The translations under genes were made by a program, and so were the position numbers. Below, one piece after another: positions 16,279-24,816 of a stretch of DNA of 64,000 nucleotides (positions within the stretch are counted from its first letter, which is position 1; each line of letters begins with the position of its first letter). The DNA comes from Glycomyces lechevalierae (lineage in GTDB: Bacteria; Actinomycetota; Actinomycetes; Mycobacteriales; Micromonosporaceae), in the NCBI RefSeq assembly GCF_027622945.1, contig NZ_JAPZVQ010000016.1, forward strand, positions 1 to 64,000, written 5' to 3'. The notes under the pieces were generated by a model that saw only the letters and a list, made by a program, of their open reading frames with translations, did not search any database and was not told the origin of the DNA.

Positions 16279-16307
16279 TTGACGCACCTCGATGCAGTCC
16301 GCATACT
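16279..16307 (+). promoter_or_regulatory. Promoter of the GH11 xylanase gene
   Basis: TTGACG (16279-16284), 17 bases, then CATACT (16302-16307), about 40 bases before the start codon. It is directly preceded by the repeated GTTCCG/GTTCCC elements. Confidence 0.65.
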
Positions 16308-16345
16308 TTTCGCATCGATGAACTTCTATGCGATCTGGAGGACGC

Positions 16346-17044
16346 ATGACTGAAGGACAGACCCCGAAGGAGCCGACCCCGTTCAGCCGCAGGGGACTCC
16401 TGCTCGGCGGCGGGGCGCTCGCGCTCGGCGCCGCCTCGGCGCTCGCCGTACCCGGCGTCGCGAACGCGCAGACCCTGACGCAGAACGCGACGGGCACCCA
16501 CAACGGGTTCTACTACTCGTTCTGGACCGACTCCCCCGGCCGGGCCTCCATGACCCTCGGCTCGGGCGGGAACTACAGCTCGCAGTGGAACGGCGCCAAC
16601 AACTGGGTCGGCGGGAAGGGCTGGGCCAACGGCGGACGCCGCACCGTCAACTACAACGGCTGGGTGGTCCACGGCAGCAACGGCTACCTGGCGCTCTACG
16701 GCTGGACCTCCAACCCGCTGGTGGAGTACTACATCGTCGAATCGCACGGCCCGTACAACCCCAGCAGCGGGGCCACCAACCGCGGCACGGCGTACATCAA
16801 CGGCAGCAATTACACCCTCGGGCACTCCATGCGCTACAACGCGCCGTCCGTGGAGGGCACCAAGACCTTCGCGCAGTACTGGAGCGTCCGCCAGAACCTC
16901 CGCAGCTCCGGCACGATCGACACCGGCGCCCACTTCGACGCCTGGTCCCGGGCCGGCATGAACCTGGGCGCCTTCAGCTACTACATGATCATGGCGACCG
17001 AGGGCTACCAGTCCACCGGCAGCTCCAACATCACCGTCAGCTGA
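16346..17044 (+). CDS. Secreted GH11 endo-1,4-beta-xylanase (Tat signal)
   Basis: A 232-residue single-domain xylanase. The N-terminus carries a twin-arginine signal (FSRRGLLLGGG, cleavage after about residue 41 in VANA). The GH11 jelly roll follows, with NGFYYSFWTD, NNWVGGKGW, the nucleophile E127 in PLVEYYIVES, FAQYWSVRQ and the acid/base E219 in MATEGYQS. No carbohydrate-binding module is attached. ATG 16346 has GGAGGACGC upstream. It lies just outside the tRNA-remnant boundary next to the cellulase/ROK pair, and together they degrade plant cell wall. Confidence 0.94.
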   Translation: MTEGQTPKEPTPFSRRGLLLGGGALALGAASALAVPGVANAQTLTQNATGTHNGFYYSFWTDSPGRASMTLGSGGNYSSQWNGANNWVGGKGWANGGRRTVNYNGWVVHGSNGYLALYGWTSNPLVEYYIVESHGPYNPSSGATNRGTAYINGSNYTLGHSMRYNAPSVEGTKTFAQYWSVRQNLRSSGTIDTGAHFDAWSRAGMNLGAFSYYMIMATEGYQSTGSSNITVS

Positions 17045-17068
17045 TCAGGTCCGAGAAGGAGCGTCGGG

Positions 17069-17094
17069 AAGGGAGGCGCGGCCGCGCCTCCCTT
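17069..17094 (+). terminator. Terminator of the xylanase gene
   Basis: A perfect inverted repeat, AAGGGAGGCGC against GCGCCTCCCTT with a very short centre, 25 bases after the xylanase stop. Confidence 0.75.
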
Positions 17095-17103
17095 CTCCGT
17101 GTC

Positions 17104-17133
17104 TTGACAAGGCTTCTCGGGCCCGGATACGCT
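17104..17133 (+). promoter_or_regulatory. Promoter-like sequence
   Basis: A consensus -35 TTGACA (17104-17109), an 18-base spacer and TACGCT (17128-17133), upstream of the small gene at 17179. Confidence 0.6.
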
Positions 17134-17178
17134 GGTCCTCCATTATTTGTTTCTTTGACAATATATGGCGGGAGCACT

Positions 17179-17577
17179 ATGGACGAGGACGAGCGGCACG
17201 GGTACGTGTTCCGGGGGAACGTGCAGACCGGGGCGGTGGGGACGGGGGCCTCCGCGACGGTGGGGGCGATCGGGGACGGGGCGCGCGGGTACGTGTTCGC
17301 CGGCGGGCCGGAGGTCGACCGGGAGCTCCAGGCCGAGCTGCTGCGGCTCGTCGGCGAGCTGCGGGCGGCCCTGCGGGAGCAGCGCGAGCGCGTGGGCGAC
17401 GAGTACGGAGTCATCGCGGACACCATCGACGACCTGGAGGAGTCGGTCGCCGAAGCCAAGCCCCCCAACCGGATCCACAGCAAGGTCAAGGCGATGGAGC
17501 GGCTGGTGAGCCCGTTCGCGGCCCTCGCGGCACTCGTGGCGAAGCTCCTGGAGCTGCTGCAGCGCCACCAGTCCTGA
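17179..17577 (+). CDS. Hypothetical Gly-rich/coiled-coil protein
   Basis: A 132-residue protein. The first 50 residues are a glycine/valine/alanine-rich pattern in which YVF[RA]G recurs (YVFRGNVQTGAVGTGASATV, then YVFAGG). The rest is a long charged helix (about 55-115) likely to form a coiled coil, ending in a leucine-rich hydrophobic helix. I do not recognise the family. ATG 17179 has GGGAG upstream. It has its own promoter and terminator, so it is monocistronic. Confidence 0.65.
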   Translation: MDEDERHGYVFRGNVQTGAVGTGASATVGAIGDGARGYVFAGGPEVDRELQAELLRLVGELRAALREQRERVGDEYGVIADTIDDLEESVAEAKPPNRIHSKVKAMERLVSPFAALAALVAKLLELLQRHQS

Positions 17578-17587
17578 GAACGCCGAA

Positions 17588-17620
17588 GCGGGCGGGGCCC
17601 GAGGTCCCGCCCGCTGTTTC
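17588..17620 (+). terminator. Intrinsic terminator
   Basis: A 9-bp perfect stem (GCGGGCGGG with CCCGCCCGC) followed by TGTTTCTC. Confidence 0.75.
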
Positions 17621-17649
17621 TCAGTGTGTCAGCACTGTTCGCGCACTTA

Positions 17650-17685
17650 AAGTTCGAGTTGCAAAGCAAGTTCGAGTTGCAGAGC
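17650..17685. repeat. Two tandem copies of an 18-bp repeat
   Basis: AAGTTCGAGTTGCARAGC occurs at 17650-17667 and 17668-17685, with one base difference. It lies between two hairpins of convergent genes. Confidence 0.8.
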
Positions 17686-17714
17686 TCGGGGAGGCCCCCA
17701 CCGGCCTCCCCGAG
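17685..17714 (-). terminator. Terminator-like hairpin
   Basis: A perfect 12-bp stem (CTCGGGGAGGCC with GGCCTCCCCGAG) downstream of the minus-strand gene at 17762. Confidence 0.7.
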
Positions 17715-17761
17715 GCTCTATCCCACCAAACAGAACAAAGTCTCAGGTCCGCGCCGCGTTC

Positions 17762-18073
17762 TTACCGGAAGCGCGCGGTGTAGATGTCCCCGTCGCGGAT
17801 CCAGGCGAGCTGGAGCGACGCGAACATGTCGTCGACGATCTCCTCGTCGGGGAGACCGTAGTGCTCGCCGAGGCTCCGGCCGCGGTAGTGCCACAGGAGT
17901 CCTGCCTGGACCTGGGCCGCATCCGCGGTGTGCTTCCCGCACGAGCGGGCGCAGCGGTAGAGCACGTGGCCGCTGCGGTCGTATTCGATGGCCATCACCT
18001 GCTGGCACATCGAGCTGCGCAGCTTGCCTGCCGCGGCCGCCCCCAGCAACGTCTGGGCCTCGAGACGTTCCAT
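17762..18073 (-). CDS. Hypothetical small protein
   Basis: A 103-residue soluble protein of unrecognised family. It contains three cysteines (SSMCQQVM, LYRCARSCGKH) and an acidic segment DEEIVDDMF near the C-terminus. The cysteine spacing does not match WhiB or a zinc ribbon. ATG 18073 is chosen; only a weak ribosome-binding site is present, and starts further upstream are possible. Confidence 0.5.
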   Translation of the reverse strand: MERLEAQTLLGAAAAGKLRSSMCQQVMAIEYDRSGHVLYRCARSCGKHTADAAQVQAGLLWHYRGRSLGEHYGLPDEEIVDDMFASLQLAWIRDGDIYTARFR

Positions 18074-18142
18074 GGCACCCAACCCTTCTCCGGCGACGAT
18101 GGCCTCACCGGAGCGGGCCCGGCCAAGGCTCTGCAAAACCAC

Positions 18143-18556
18143 TGCGTTTCCGGTTGTGCGATGCGGGTCGCCGCGCGGCGAAGGCGATTGCCGGGCCGAG
18201 GGATTTGCACCCCTTGGCCGACGATGCGCCGTCGCGTACGCGAGCGCCGGTTTGACGGCTTTTCGAGTCCGTGACTACGGTCGCATACTTTTTGCGCCCG
18301 TGTCTATGTGCATTCTCACATGAATCTTAACATGCATCGACACCGGGCAGATGCACGTGCATCCGCTCAAGCATCCTCCCGTGCACTCACGCTGTGTAAT
18401 GTGCAACACTTGATCCGACCTGCGATGGGGATGTCGGAAAACTCCTCCGCACGGCCGCTCTGGTAGGGCCGTGCCCGGAAGCTCCTTCCGAACCGGCTGC
18501 CGGTCATTTCCGAAAGATCCGGTCGGACACGCCGACCACTGGTGGAAGGATCTCGA
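18143..18556. promoter_or_regulatory. AT-richer intergenic region upstream of the DUF397 gene
   Basis: There is no gene. Between 18300 and 18420 the sequence is unusually AT-rich and packed with TGCA-containing words. These include the perfect palindrome ATGCACGTGCAT at 18351-18362 and ATGCAT near 18333. An 8-bp hairpin (GCACGGCC with GGCCGTGC) occupies 18449-18474. It looks like a multi-operator regulatory region, and the binding factor is unknown. Confidence 0.5.
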
Positions 18557-18802
18557 ATGGACAAGGCCCGCAACGGCATCCTGGCAGGGGAGCTCCCCTC
18601 GACGCTGAGCTGGCGCAAGAGCGTCCGCAGCGGCCCGAACGGCGGCAACTGCGTCGAACTGGCCGCGCTCCCTGGTGGGGAGGAGATCGCGGTGCGCAAC
18701 TCGCGCTTCCCTGAGGGCCCGGCCCTCATCTACACGGTCGCGGAGATCAAGGCGCTCGTCGAAGGTGCCAAGGACGGCGAGTTCGACGACATGATCGCCT
18801 AG
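18557..18802 (+). CDS. DUF397 protein
   Basis: An 81-residue protein with the DUF397 signature: SWRKSVRSGPNGGNCVELA, then IAVRNSRFPEGPALIYT. DUF397 proteins are abundant in filamentous actinomycetes and usually lie next to XRE/DUF5753 regulators, where they act as small partners (BldB-associated type pairs, toxin-antitoxin-like in some reports). Here the DUF397 gene precedes the regulator and a terminator-like hairpin separates them. ATG 18557 has GGAAGGA upstream. Confidence 0.88.
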   Translation: MDKARNGILAGELPSTLSWRKSVRSGPNGGNCVELAALPGGEEIAVRNSRFPEGPALIYTVAEIKALVEGAKDGEFDDMIA

Positions 18803-18834
18803 CGGCATTCAGGGCGAAAGCCCTTGAGCACCAC

Positions 18835-18885
18835 ACTCACCCTGGCGGGGCAGGCCGAGCGGCTACCCTGTCAGGGTGAGTTTTT
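18835..18885 (+). terminator. Inverted repeat between DUF397 and XRE genes
   Basis: ACTCACCCTG (18835-18844) pairs with CAGGGTGAGT (18872-18881), followed by TTTTTCG. The loop of 27 bases is long, so it may instead be an operator. A small GNRA hairpin, AGGGCGAAAGCCCT, lies just before at 18811-18824. Confidence 0.55.
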
Positions 18886-18918
18886 CGTCCACAGTCTGAC
18901 GACGAAGGGAGGTGAGCG

Positions 18919-19803
18919 GTGGCGAAGGCGAGTGCGGAGGACCTGCCGAGCGGGACCACGACACTGCGCGTCATGATCGGCGGCAAACTGCGGCAGCTGC
19001 GCACGGACGCCGACATCTCCCGCGAGGAGGCGGCCTACGAGATCCGCGCCGACGCCTCCAAGATCAGCCGCATCGAACTCGGCCGCGTCTCGTTCCGGCT
19101 GCGCGACGTGCGCGACCTCATGATCATGTACGGCGTCCAGGACGAGGACGAGATCGAGCGCGTCGTCGACATGGCCCGGGAGGCCAACCGCCCCAGTAAA
19201 TGGAAGCGGTACAACGACTTCCTCCCGAACTGGTTCAGCAACTACCTCGAGATGGAAGGCGCCGCCGCGATGATCCGCACCTACGAGGTGCAGGTCTTCC
19301 CGGGGCTGCTGCAGAACGAGGAGTACGCCCGCGCCGTCATGATGCTCGGCTACGGCCACACCCCGCTCACCGAGATCGACAAGCGGATCGAAGTGCGCAT
19401 GAAGCGCCAGGAGATCCTGGACCGTACCGAGAAGCGGCCCGAGCTGTGGGCCGTCATCGACGAGGCCGCCCTGCACCGCCCCTTCGGCGGCAAAGGCGTG
19501 ATGCGCGGCCAGATCCAGACTCTCATCGACTTCTGCGACAAGCCGAACGTGCGCGTCCAGGTCGTGCCGTTCTCCGCCGGCGCCCACTCCGGCGCGGGCG
19601 CGCCCTTCACGTGGCTGCGGTTCGCCTACGAGGAACTCAGCGACGTCATCTACCTCGAACACCTCACCGGCGGCCTCTACCTCGAGCGCGACAGCGAGAT
19701 CGACGCCTACCAGGCCGCCATGGAGCACCTGTGCATCCAGGCCACCCAGCCGCACAAGACCCAGGACTTCCTGCGCGAGATCCTCCGCGACCGCTACAGC
19801 TAG
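18919..19803 (+). CDS. XRE-family regulator with DUF5753 domain
   Basis: A 294-residue protein. A helix-turn-helix at residues 15-75 (LRQLRTDADISREEAAYEI..SKISRIELGR) is followed by the DUF5753 sensor-like domain (YEVQVFPGLLQNEEYARAVM, then ALHRPFGGKGVMRGQIQTL and VQVVPFSAGAHSGAGAPFTWL). These regulators pair with DUF397 proteins in development and antibiotic control. GTG 18919 follows GGGAGGTG. It is convergent with the methyltransferase gene. Confidence 0.9.
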   Translation: MAKASAEDLPSGTTTLRVMIGGKLRQLRTDADISREEAAYEIRADASKISRIELGRVSFRLRDVRDLMIMYGVQDEDEIERVVDMAREANRPSKWKRYNDFLPNWFSNYLEMEGAAAMIRTYEVQVFPGLLQNEEYARAVMMLGYGHTPLTEIDKRIEVRMKRQEILDRTEKRPELWAVIDEAALHRPFGGKGVMRGQIQTLIDFCDKPNVRVQVVPFSAGAHSGAGAPFTWLRFAYEELSDVIYLEHLTGGLYLERDSEIDAYQAAMEHLCIQATQPHKTQDFLREILRDRYS

Positions 19804-19890
19804 TAACCGGCGCGGGCTTCTGGACGCCTTCGCGTCAATGATGCAATTTCACTCGATCGGGTGAGCGCACTTCACTTGCGGGACACGACG

Positions 19891-19920
19891 AAGGCGCGCG
19901 ACTTCCCCACCGCGCGCCTT
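19891..19920. terminator. Bidirectional terminator hairpin
   Basis: AAGGCGCGCG pairs with CGCGCGCCTT around a 10-base loop between two convergent genes. Confidence 0.75.
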
Positions 19921-19937
19921 CCCTGCGTTCGTTGTGC

Positions 19938-20759
19938 TTATGCCTTGTAGCCGATCCCGGCCATCAGGATCCGCTGGTACGGCTTCAGGTCCTCGGCCGC
20001 CGGGACCTCCTTGTCCGGCTCCTCGGGGAACCAGCGGGCCAGGAAGTCCAGGCCCGGCTCCACCAGGGGCAGGCCCAGGAAGTGCTCGGTGATCCGCTCC
20101 GGCGTGCGGATCCAGCCGTTGCCGAGGCTTTCGAGGCCGGCCTTCTCCATGCCCTTCTGGAGCGGTTCGCCGGTGTCCACGAAGTCGGTGATGAACAGGT
20201 AGGACCCGGAGGGGCAGGCGTCCAGGAGGACTCGCACCCACTCGTCGGGCTGCTCCTCGTCGTGGAAGTGCATGTGGAGGCCGACGACCATGAGTCCGAT
20301 CGGCCGCGAGAAGTCGAGCAGCTCCTTGATCTCGGGGTGGTCGAGGATGTCCCGGGGGTCGCGGAGGTCCGCGGTGATGACGGTGGTGTTGTCGTTGGTG
20401 GCCAGCAGGGCCCGGCCGTGCGCGAGCACGATCGGGTCGTTGTCCACGTAGACGACCCTGGCGTCGGGGTTCACGGACTGGGCGACCTGGTGCGTGTTCT
20501 CCATGGTGGGCAGCCCGGCGCCGATGTCGAGGAACTGGTCGATCCCCTTGTTCGCCATGTACCGCACGCCCTTGACGAGGGCCTGGCGGTTCTCCTTGGC
20601 GCAGTCGCCGGCGTTGGGGACGTACTTGACGTACGCGGCGGCGCCCTCACGGTCGGGTGCGAAGTTGTCCTTGCCTCCGAGCAGGGCGTCGTAGACGCGC
20701 GCGATGGTGGGCCTGGAGATGTCGAACTCGGGCATGTTGTCTTCTGTGTTCGCTGCCAT
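19938..20759 (-). CDS. SAM-dependent methyltransferase (DUF574 type)
   Basis: A 273-residue protein of the family once called DUF574, widespread in actinomycetes. The N-terminal signature is RPTIARVYDALLGGKDNFAPD. The SAM-binding motif I is FLDIGAGLPT, followed by ARVVYVDNDPIVLAHGRALL. Substrates are unknown for nearly all members. ATG 20759 has GAGG upstream and removes an improbable N-terminal extension. It is convergent with the XRE regulator. Confidence 0.9.
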   Translation of the reverse strand: MAANTEDNMPEFDISRPTIARVYDALLGGKDNFAPDREGAAAYVKYVPNAGDCAKENRQALVKGVRYMANKGIDQFLDIGAGLPTMENTHQVAQSVNPDARVVYVDNDPIVLAHGRALLATNDNTTVITADLRDPRDILDHPEIKELLDFSRPIGLMVVGLHMHFHDEEQPDEWVRVLLDACPSGSYLFITDFVDTGEPLQKGMEKAGLESLGNGWIRTPERITEHFLGLPLVEPGLDFLARWFPEEPDKEVPAAEDLKPYQRILMAGIGYKA

Positions 20760-20938
20760 CGGTTCAGCCTCTTCGTCGAAGGAACGGTGAAAATATCGTA
20801 CGACCTTGATCACATAGACGGATTTCGGGATCACCCCATCGGGCCACAGTGCTCACATTTGCTTCAATCGAAACACCAGGCGCACCAACCACTTCAGGCG
20901 ACAACAGTCCACTGCGGCCGCTCGCCCGCAGACGAACG

Positions 20939-20975
20939 CCGAAGGGCCCGAGCGCAAGCGCCCGGGCCCTTCGAT
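20939..20975. terminator. Hairpin downstream of the LCP gene
   Basis: GAAGGGCCCG and CGGGCCCTTC form a stem with an inner GCGCAAGCGC hairpin. It sits immediately after the LCP stop on the minus strand. Confidence 0.65.
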
Positions 20976-20983
20976 CGGCTGTG

Positions 20984-22123
20984 CTACTTCTCTTCGTCGT
21001 CGGGGTTGGCGGCGATCCACTCTTCGACCTTGTCGTCCCGCACGGCCTCCCAGAGGCTCACGGCCTCGGGGTTGCTCGACTCGGGTTCCTGCGGGTCGTC
21101 CGCGTAGATGACGACCGACTGGCCGCCCTGCTCGCCGGTGCCCAGGTTCGGGGTGGTCATGAAGACCAGGTCGTCGCTGCGCATGTCCATCAGGTTGATG
21201 GCGGTGGTGATGGCGTTGAACTCGGTGTCCACCTTGACCGCGTCCGAAGTGGACGAGATGAAGGAGGTGAGCTTGTCCTCGTCCGTCAGCACGCCCGCGC
21301 TCAGCGCGGAGTCCATGATGGCCTTGATGAGCTCCTGCTGGTGGCGCATGCGCGCGAAGTCGCCCTCGTTGTACTGGTAGCGCTGGCGCACGTAGTCCAG
21401 GGCCTCTTCGCCGTACAGCTTGTTCGGGCCCGCCGGGAAGAACCGGTGGTCGCCGTGGATCGACTCGATGCCGGGCTCGTCGGTGACGTACCCGTCGGCG
21501 TCGGCGGCCTGGACGTCCATCGTGACGCCGCCGAGGGCGTCGACGACCGCGATGAGGCCGTTGAAGTCGATCTCGATGATGTGGTCGATGCGCACGCCCG
21601 TGAGGTTCTCGACGGTGCGCACGGTGAGGTTCACGCCGCCCCACGCGTAGGCCGCGTTGAACTTGTCCGTGGTGTCCGAGACCGTCGCGTCGGGGTCCTC
21701 GGGGATGTACACGTAGAGGTCGCGCGGGATCGAGATGCCGTAGGCGGCGTTGCCGTCCTCGTTGACGTGCATGAGGATCGTGGTGTCCGAGCGCGCGTCG
21801 GACTCGTCGTTGCCCTCACGGTGGTCGGAGCCGATCACGAGGAGGTTCATCGCCTCGTTGAGGCGCTCGGGGCGGTCCTCCTCGGGGATGGCGTCGAGGT
21901 CGAACGCGCGGTCGAGGTCGGCGTTGGTGCTGTTCGCGGTGGACCAGACGGCGAAACCGCCGCCGGCCGCCGCGATCGAGGCCACCAGGCCGATCCCGGA
22001 GCCGATGAGGCCCCGGCGGGTCGGGCCGCCGGCCGCCGCCTGGGCGACCCGGGCTCCGCCGCCGCTGCCGCCTCCGGGCGGCACCGAGGCGCTGCCGCGG
22101 TAATTGGAGCCATATTGCGTCAT
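20984..22123 (-). CDS. LytR-CpsA-Psr (LCP) family protein
   Basis: A 379-residue envelope enzyme. A Gly/Pro-rich cytoplasmic tail (1-35) is followed by one membrane anchor (IGSGIGLVASIAAAGGGFAV). The LCP domain follows with LLVIGSDHREG, RSDTTILMHVNEDG, GISIPRDLYVYIP and DYVRQRYQYNEGDFARMRHQQ. LCP enzymes attach lipid-linked polymers to peptidoglycan. It is the last gene of a minus-strand run with a nucleotide-sugar SDR and a polyprenyl glycosylphosphotransferase, so it probably ligates that polymer. Unlike the three LCPs at 39-42.6 kb it has no cysteines in the SIHGD loop. Confidence 0.9.
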   Translation of the reverse strand: MTQYGSNYRGSASVPPGGGSGGGARVAQAAAGGPTRRGLIGSGIGLVASIAAAGGGFAVWSTANSTNADLDRAFDLDAIPEEDRPERLNEAMNLLVIGSDHREGNDESDARSDTTILMHVNEDGNAAYGISIPRDLYVYIPEDPDATVSDTTDKFNAAYAWGGVNLTVRTVENLTGVRIDHIIEIDFNGLIAVVDALGGVTMDVQAADADGYVTDEPGIESIHGDHRFFPAGPNKLYGEEALDYVRQRYQYNEGDFARMRHQQELIKAIMDSALSAGVLTDEDKLTSFISSTSDAVKVDTEFNAITTAINLMDMRSDDLVFMTTPNLGTGEQGGQSVVIYADDPQEPESSNPEAVSLWEAVRDDKVEEWIAANPDDEEK

Positions 22124-22219
22124 GGCCCCAGCTTACGTGGTGGCCGCCAGGGACCTTGGGCACGGAAGCCCCGGTCGTTCCTGAGAAATCTCGAAGGCGT
22201 CGGTGAATCCGGACACCCG

Positions 22220-23161
22220 CTAACGCGTTGCGAAGTAATCGATGGTCGTCTTGAGACCCGACTCGTAGTGGACCTGCGGCTCGTAGCCGAGCAGCTCGCG
22301 GGCCGCGGTGAGGTCGGGGCGGCGGCGCTCGGGGTCGTCCGCGGGACGGTCGGTGTACTCGATCGTCGAGGACGAGCCGGTGAGGCGCAGGATGATCTCG
22401 GCCATCTCGCGGACCGTGAGCTCGAACTCGGTGCCGAGGTTCACCGGGCCGTACGCGTCCGACTCGAGGAGCATCACCAGGCCGCGCACCAGGTCGTCGA
22501 CGTAGCAGAGCGAGCGGGTCTGGGAGCCGTCGCCGTGGATGGTCAGCGGCTCGCCCGCGAGGGCCTGCGAGATGAAGTTCGGGATGACACGGCCGTCGTC
22601 GGGGCGCATGCGCGGGCCGTACGTGTTGAAGATCCGCACGATCGCCGCGTCGAGGCCCTTGTGGCGGTGGTAGGCCGCGACGGCGGCCTCGCTGAAGCGC
22701 TTCGCCTCGTCGTAGCAGGAGCGGATCCCGATCGGGTTCACGTTGCCCCAGTAGGACTCCGGCTGCGGGTGCACGAGCGGGTCGCCGTACACCTCGGAGG
22801 TCGAGGCCATGAGGAAGCGGGCCCCGTCCGCGAGGGCGCGGTCGAGCGCGTGGAACGTGCCGATCGAGTCGACGCGCAGGATCTCCAGCGGGATCGTCTC
22901 GAAGTCGACCGGGCTGGCCGGGCACGCGAAGTGCAGGACGGCGTCGAAGGGCTCGTCCCCGACGGGCAGGCCCTCGGTGACGTCGGCCTCGACCACCGTG
23001 AGGCGGGGGTGGGCGGCCAGGTTCTCGCGCGACCCGGTCACGAAGTTGTCGACGGCGGTCACGTCGCAGCCCTTCGCCAGGAGCGCGTCGACCAGGTGGC
23101 TGCCCACCAGTCCCGCGCCGCCCGTGACGAGGATGCGGCTGCCTGTTCCGTAAGTAGTCAT
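22220..23161 (-). CDS. UDP-glucuronate decarboxylase-like NAD-dependent SDR
   Basis: A 313-residue extended SDR. The Rossmann motif is ILVTGGAGLVGSHLV, the active site is STSEVYGD with YWGNVNPIGIRSCYDEAKR (Y-x3-K), and RIFNTYGPRMRPDDGRVIPNFI and TRSLCYVDDLV are family-typical. The GIRSCYDE segment is typical of UDP-xylose synthases, so conversion of UDP-glucuronate to UDP-xylose is the best guess. A UDP-glucose 4-epimerase or dehydratase is less likely. It is part of the envelope-polymer block. Confidence 0.82.
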   Translation of the reverse strand: MTTYGTGSRILVTGGAGLVGSHLVDALLAKGCDVTAVDNFVTGSRENLAAHPRLTVVEADVTEGLPVGDEPFDAVLHFACPASPVDFETIPLEILRVDSIGTFHALDRALADGARFLMASTSEVYGDPLVHPQPESYWGNVNPIGIRSCYDEAKRFSEAAVAAYHRHKGLDAAIVRIFNTYGPRMRPDDGRVIPNFISQALAGEPLTIHGDGSQTRSLCYVDDLVRGLVMLLESDAYGPVNLGTEFELTVREMAEIILRLTGSSSTIEYTDRPADDPERRRPDLTAARELLGYEPQVHYESGLKTTIDYFATR

Positions 23162-23244
23162 CAAGATCCAAGATTATCAGGGTTGGTCTCGCGTTCACCT
23201 GGGCGCAAGCCGTGTACCGCCTCAACGCACGCCGCTGTGCCCGG

Positions 23245-24816
23245 TCAGTACGCGCCCTTTCGGCGCAACACTACAGCGACCGTGCGGAACAGGATCTGAA
23301 GGTCGGTCGTGAGCGACCAGTTGTCGACGTAGTAGAGGTCGAGGCGGACCGCGTCGTCCCACGACAGGTCCGAGCGGCCCGAGACCTGCCAGAGGCCGGT
23401 GATGCCGGGGCGCACGAGGAGGCGGCGGCGCACGTCGCCCAGGAAGTCGCCGTTCTCGGCCGGGAGCGGCCGGGGCCCGACGAGACTCATCTCACCGCGG
23501 ACCACGTTGATGAGCTGCGGGAACTCGTCGATGGAGGTGCGGCGCAGCCACTTCCCGACGTTGGTGATGCGCGGGTCGTCCTTCATCTTGAACAGCAGGC
23601 CGTCGGTCTCGTTGTGCATCATGAGCGCGGCCTGGCGCTCCTCCGCGTCGATGTACATGGTGCGGAACTTCCAGCAGCTGAAGGTCTCGCCGTCGCGCCC
23701 GACCCGGTTCTGGCGGAAGAACACCGGCCCGGGGCTGTCCGCCTTGATCGCGATCGCGACGCCGAGGAACAGCGGCGAGAGCAGCACGAGGCCGAGCACC
23801 GAGGAGGAGATGTCGAGGACGTTCTTGATCAGCCAGCCGATGCCGGAGATCTTCGGCTCCTCCACGTGGAGCAGCGGCAGGCCCTCGACGGGGCGGATGT
23901 GCACGCGCGGGCCCGCGATGTCCGTGAGCTGCGGGGCCACCACCAGGTCGCGGCCGGTGCCCTCGAGCTGCCACGCGAGGCGGCGCAGGTCGGAGGCGTC
24001 GGCCGAGGCCGAGCCGCACACGGCGAGCGTGTCCGCCTCGAGCTGTTCGGCGCAGGTGACGACGTCGGTCCCGGCGAAGACCGGGACCGGGGTGTCGAGA
24101 TTGCGGACCGAGGACGCGCCCTCGGTCACGTATATGCCCACGGGGACGAGGCCGGCCGCGGAGGCGCGGCGCACCGTCCGGTAGACCTCGAGCGCCTCGG
24201 GGTAGGAGCCGATGAGCAGCACGCGCTGCACGCCGCGCCCGGAGGCGCGCATCCGGTGCAGGCCGTAGCGGGCGCCGTAGCGGAACGCCGAGACGAGCAC
24301 GGCCGCGACCAGCAGGATCACCGCGACGGCGACACGCGAGACGTCCGCTTTGAAGGTGAGCGCGGCGAAGGAGACGAGGGCCAGCATGAACATGGAGGCG
24401 CGGATGACCCGCTTGAACTCCTCGTTGCCCATGCCGAAGTAGCGGCGGTCGTAGGAGCCGGTGCCCCAGAGGGCGAGCAGCCACGCGAGGGGCAGCAGCA
24501 GCCACACCGTCAGGTAGAAGAAGTGGAGCTGGTTGTCCGTGTCGAAGCCGGCGCTGGGCGACGCCGTGAGGTTCACCGTGATGACGGTGGCGAGCAGGAC
24601 GGCGAGCAGGTCGGCGCCCACGAGGGCGGACTGGTAGTAGCGGTGCCAGTTCGAGGCGCGGACGAGGCGGCGCCAGGTGGAGCGGGTGACCCCGTTGGTG
24701 ACGAGCTGCGGGTCACCGGTTTCGCGAGTTCTGGCCACCGGCGTCCCCGTCCGTCCGTACGGAGCACCCCCACTTCCGGGGAGATCCTTTGCTGGGCGTT
24801 CCAGGCTCGTAGCCAC
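23245..24816 (-). CDS. Polyprenyl glycosylphosphotransferase (WcaJ/PssY type)
   Basis: A 523-residue initiating sugar-1-phosphate transferase for exopolysaccharide or wall glycan. About five N-terminal transmembrane helices are followed by a CoA-binding-like Rossmann domain (RVLLIGSYPEALEVY). The catalytic domain begins at KNVLDISSSVLGLV, with PVFFRQNRVGRDGETFSCWKF, SIDEFPQLINVVRGEMSLVGPRP and RPGITGLWQVSGRSD. GTG 24816 is the start. It is divergent from the GT4 gene. Confidence 0.92.
   Translation of the reverse strand: MATSLERPAKDLPGSGGAPYGRTGTPVARTRETGDPQLVTNGVTRSTWRRLVRASNWHRYYQSALVGADLLAVLLATVITVNLTASPSAGFDTDNQLHFFYLTVWLLLPLAWLLALWGTGSYDRRYFGMGNEEFKRVIRASMFMLALVSFAALTFKADVSRVAVAVILLVAAVLVSAFRYGARYGLHRMRASGRGVQRVLLIGSYPEALEVYRTVRRASAAGLVPVGIYVTEGASSVRNLDTPVPVFAGTDVVTCAEQLEADTLAVCGSASADASDLRRLAWQLEGTGRDLVVAPQLTDIAGPRVHIRPVEGLPLLHVEEPKISGIGWLIKNVLDISSSVLGLVLLSPLFLGVAIAIKADSPGPVFFRQNRVGRDGETFSCWKFRTMYIDAEERQAALMMHNETDGLLFKMKDDPRITNVGKWLRRTSIDEFPQLINVVRGEMSLVGPRPLPAENGDFLGDVRRRLLVRPGITGLWQVSGRSDLSWDDAVRLDLYYVDNWSLTTDLQILFRTVAVVLRRKGAY

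Noticed and set aside
17762..18073. WhiB-like or zinc-ribbon protein
   Set aside because: The cysteine spacing (C..C-x3-C) does not fit either family and the WhiB GVWGG turn is missing.
20849..23299. 816-codon plus-strand ORF across the LCP and SDR genes
   Set aside because: It is antisense to two well-supported genes, and its valine/arginine/glycine-rich translation has no family features.
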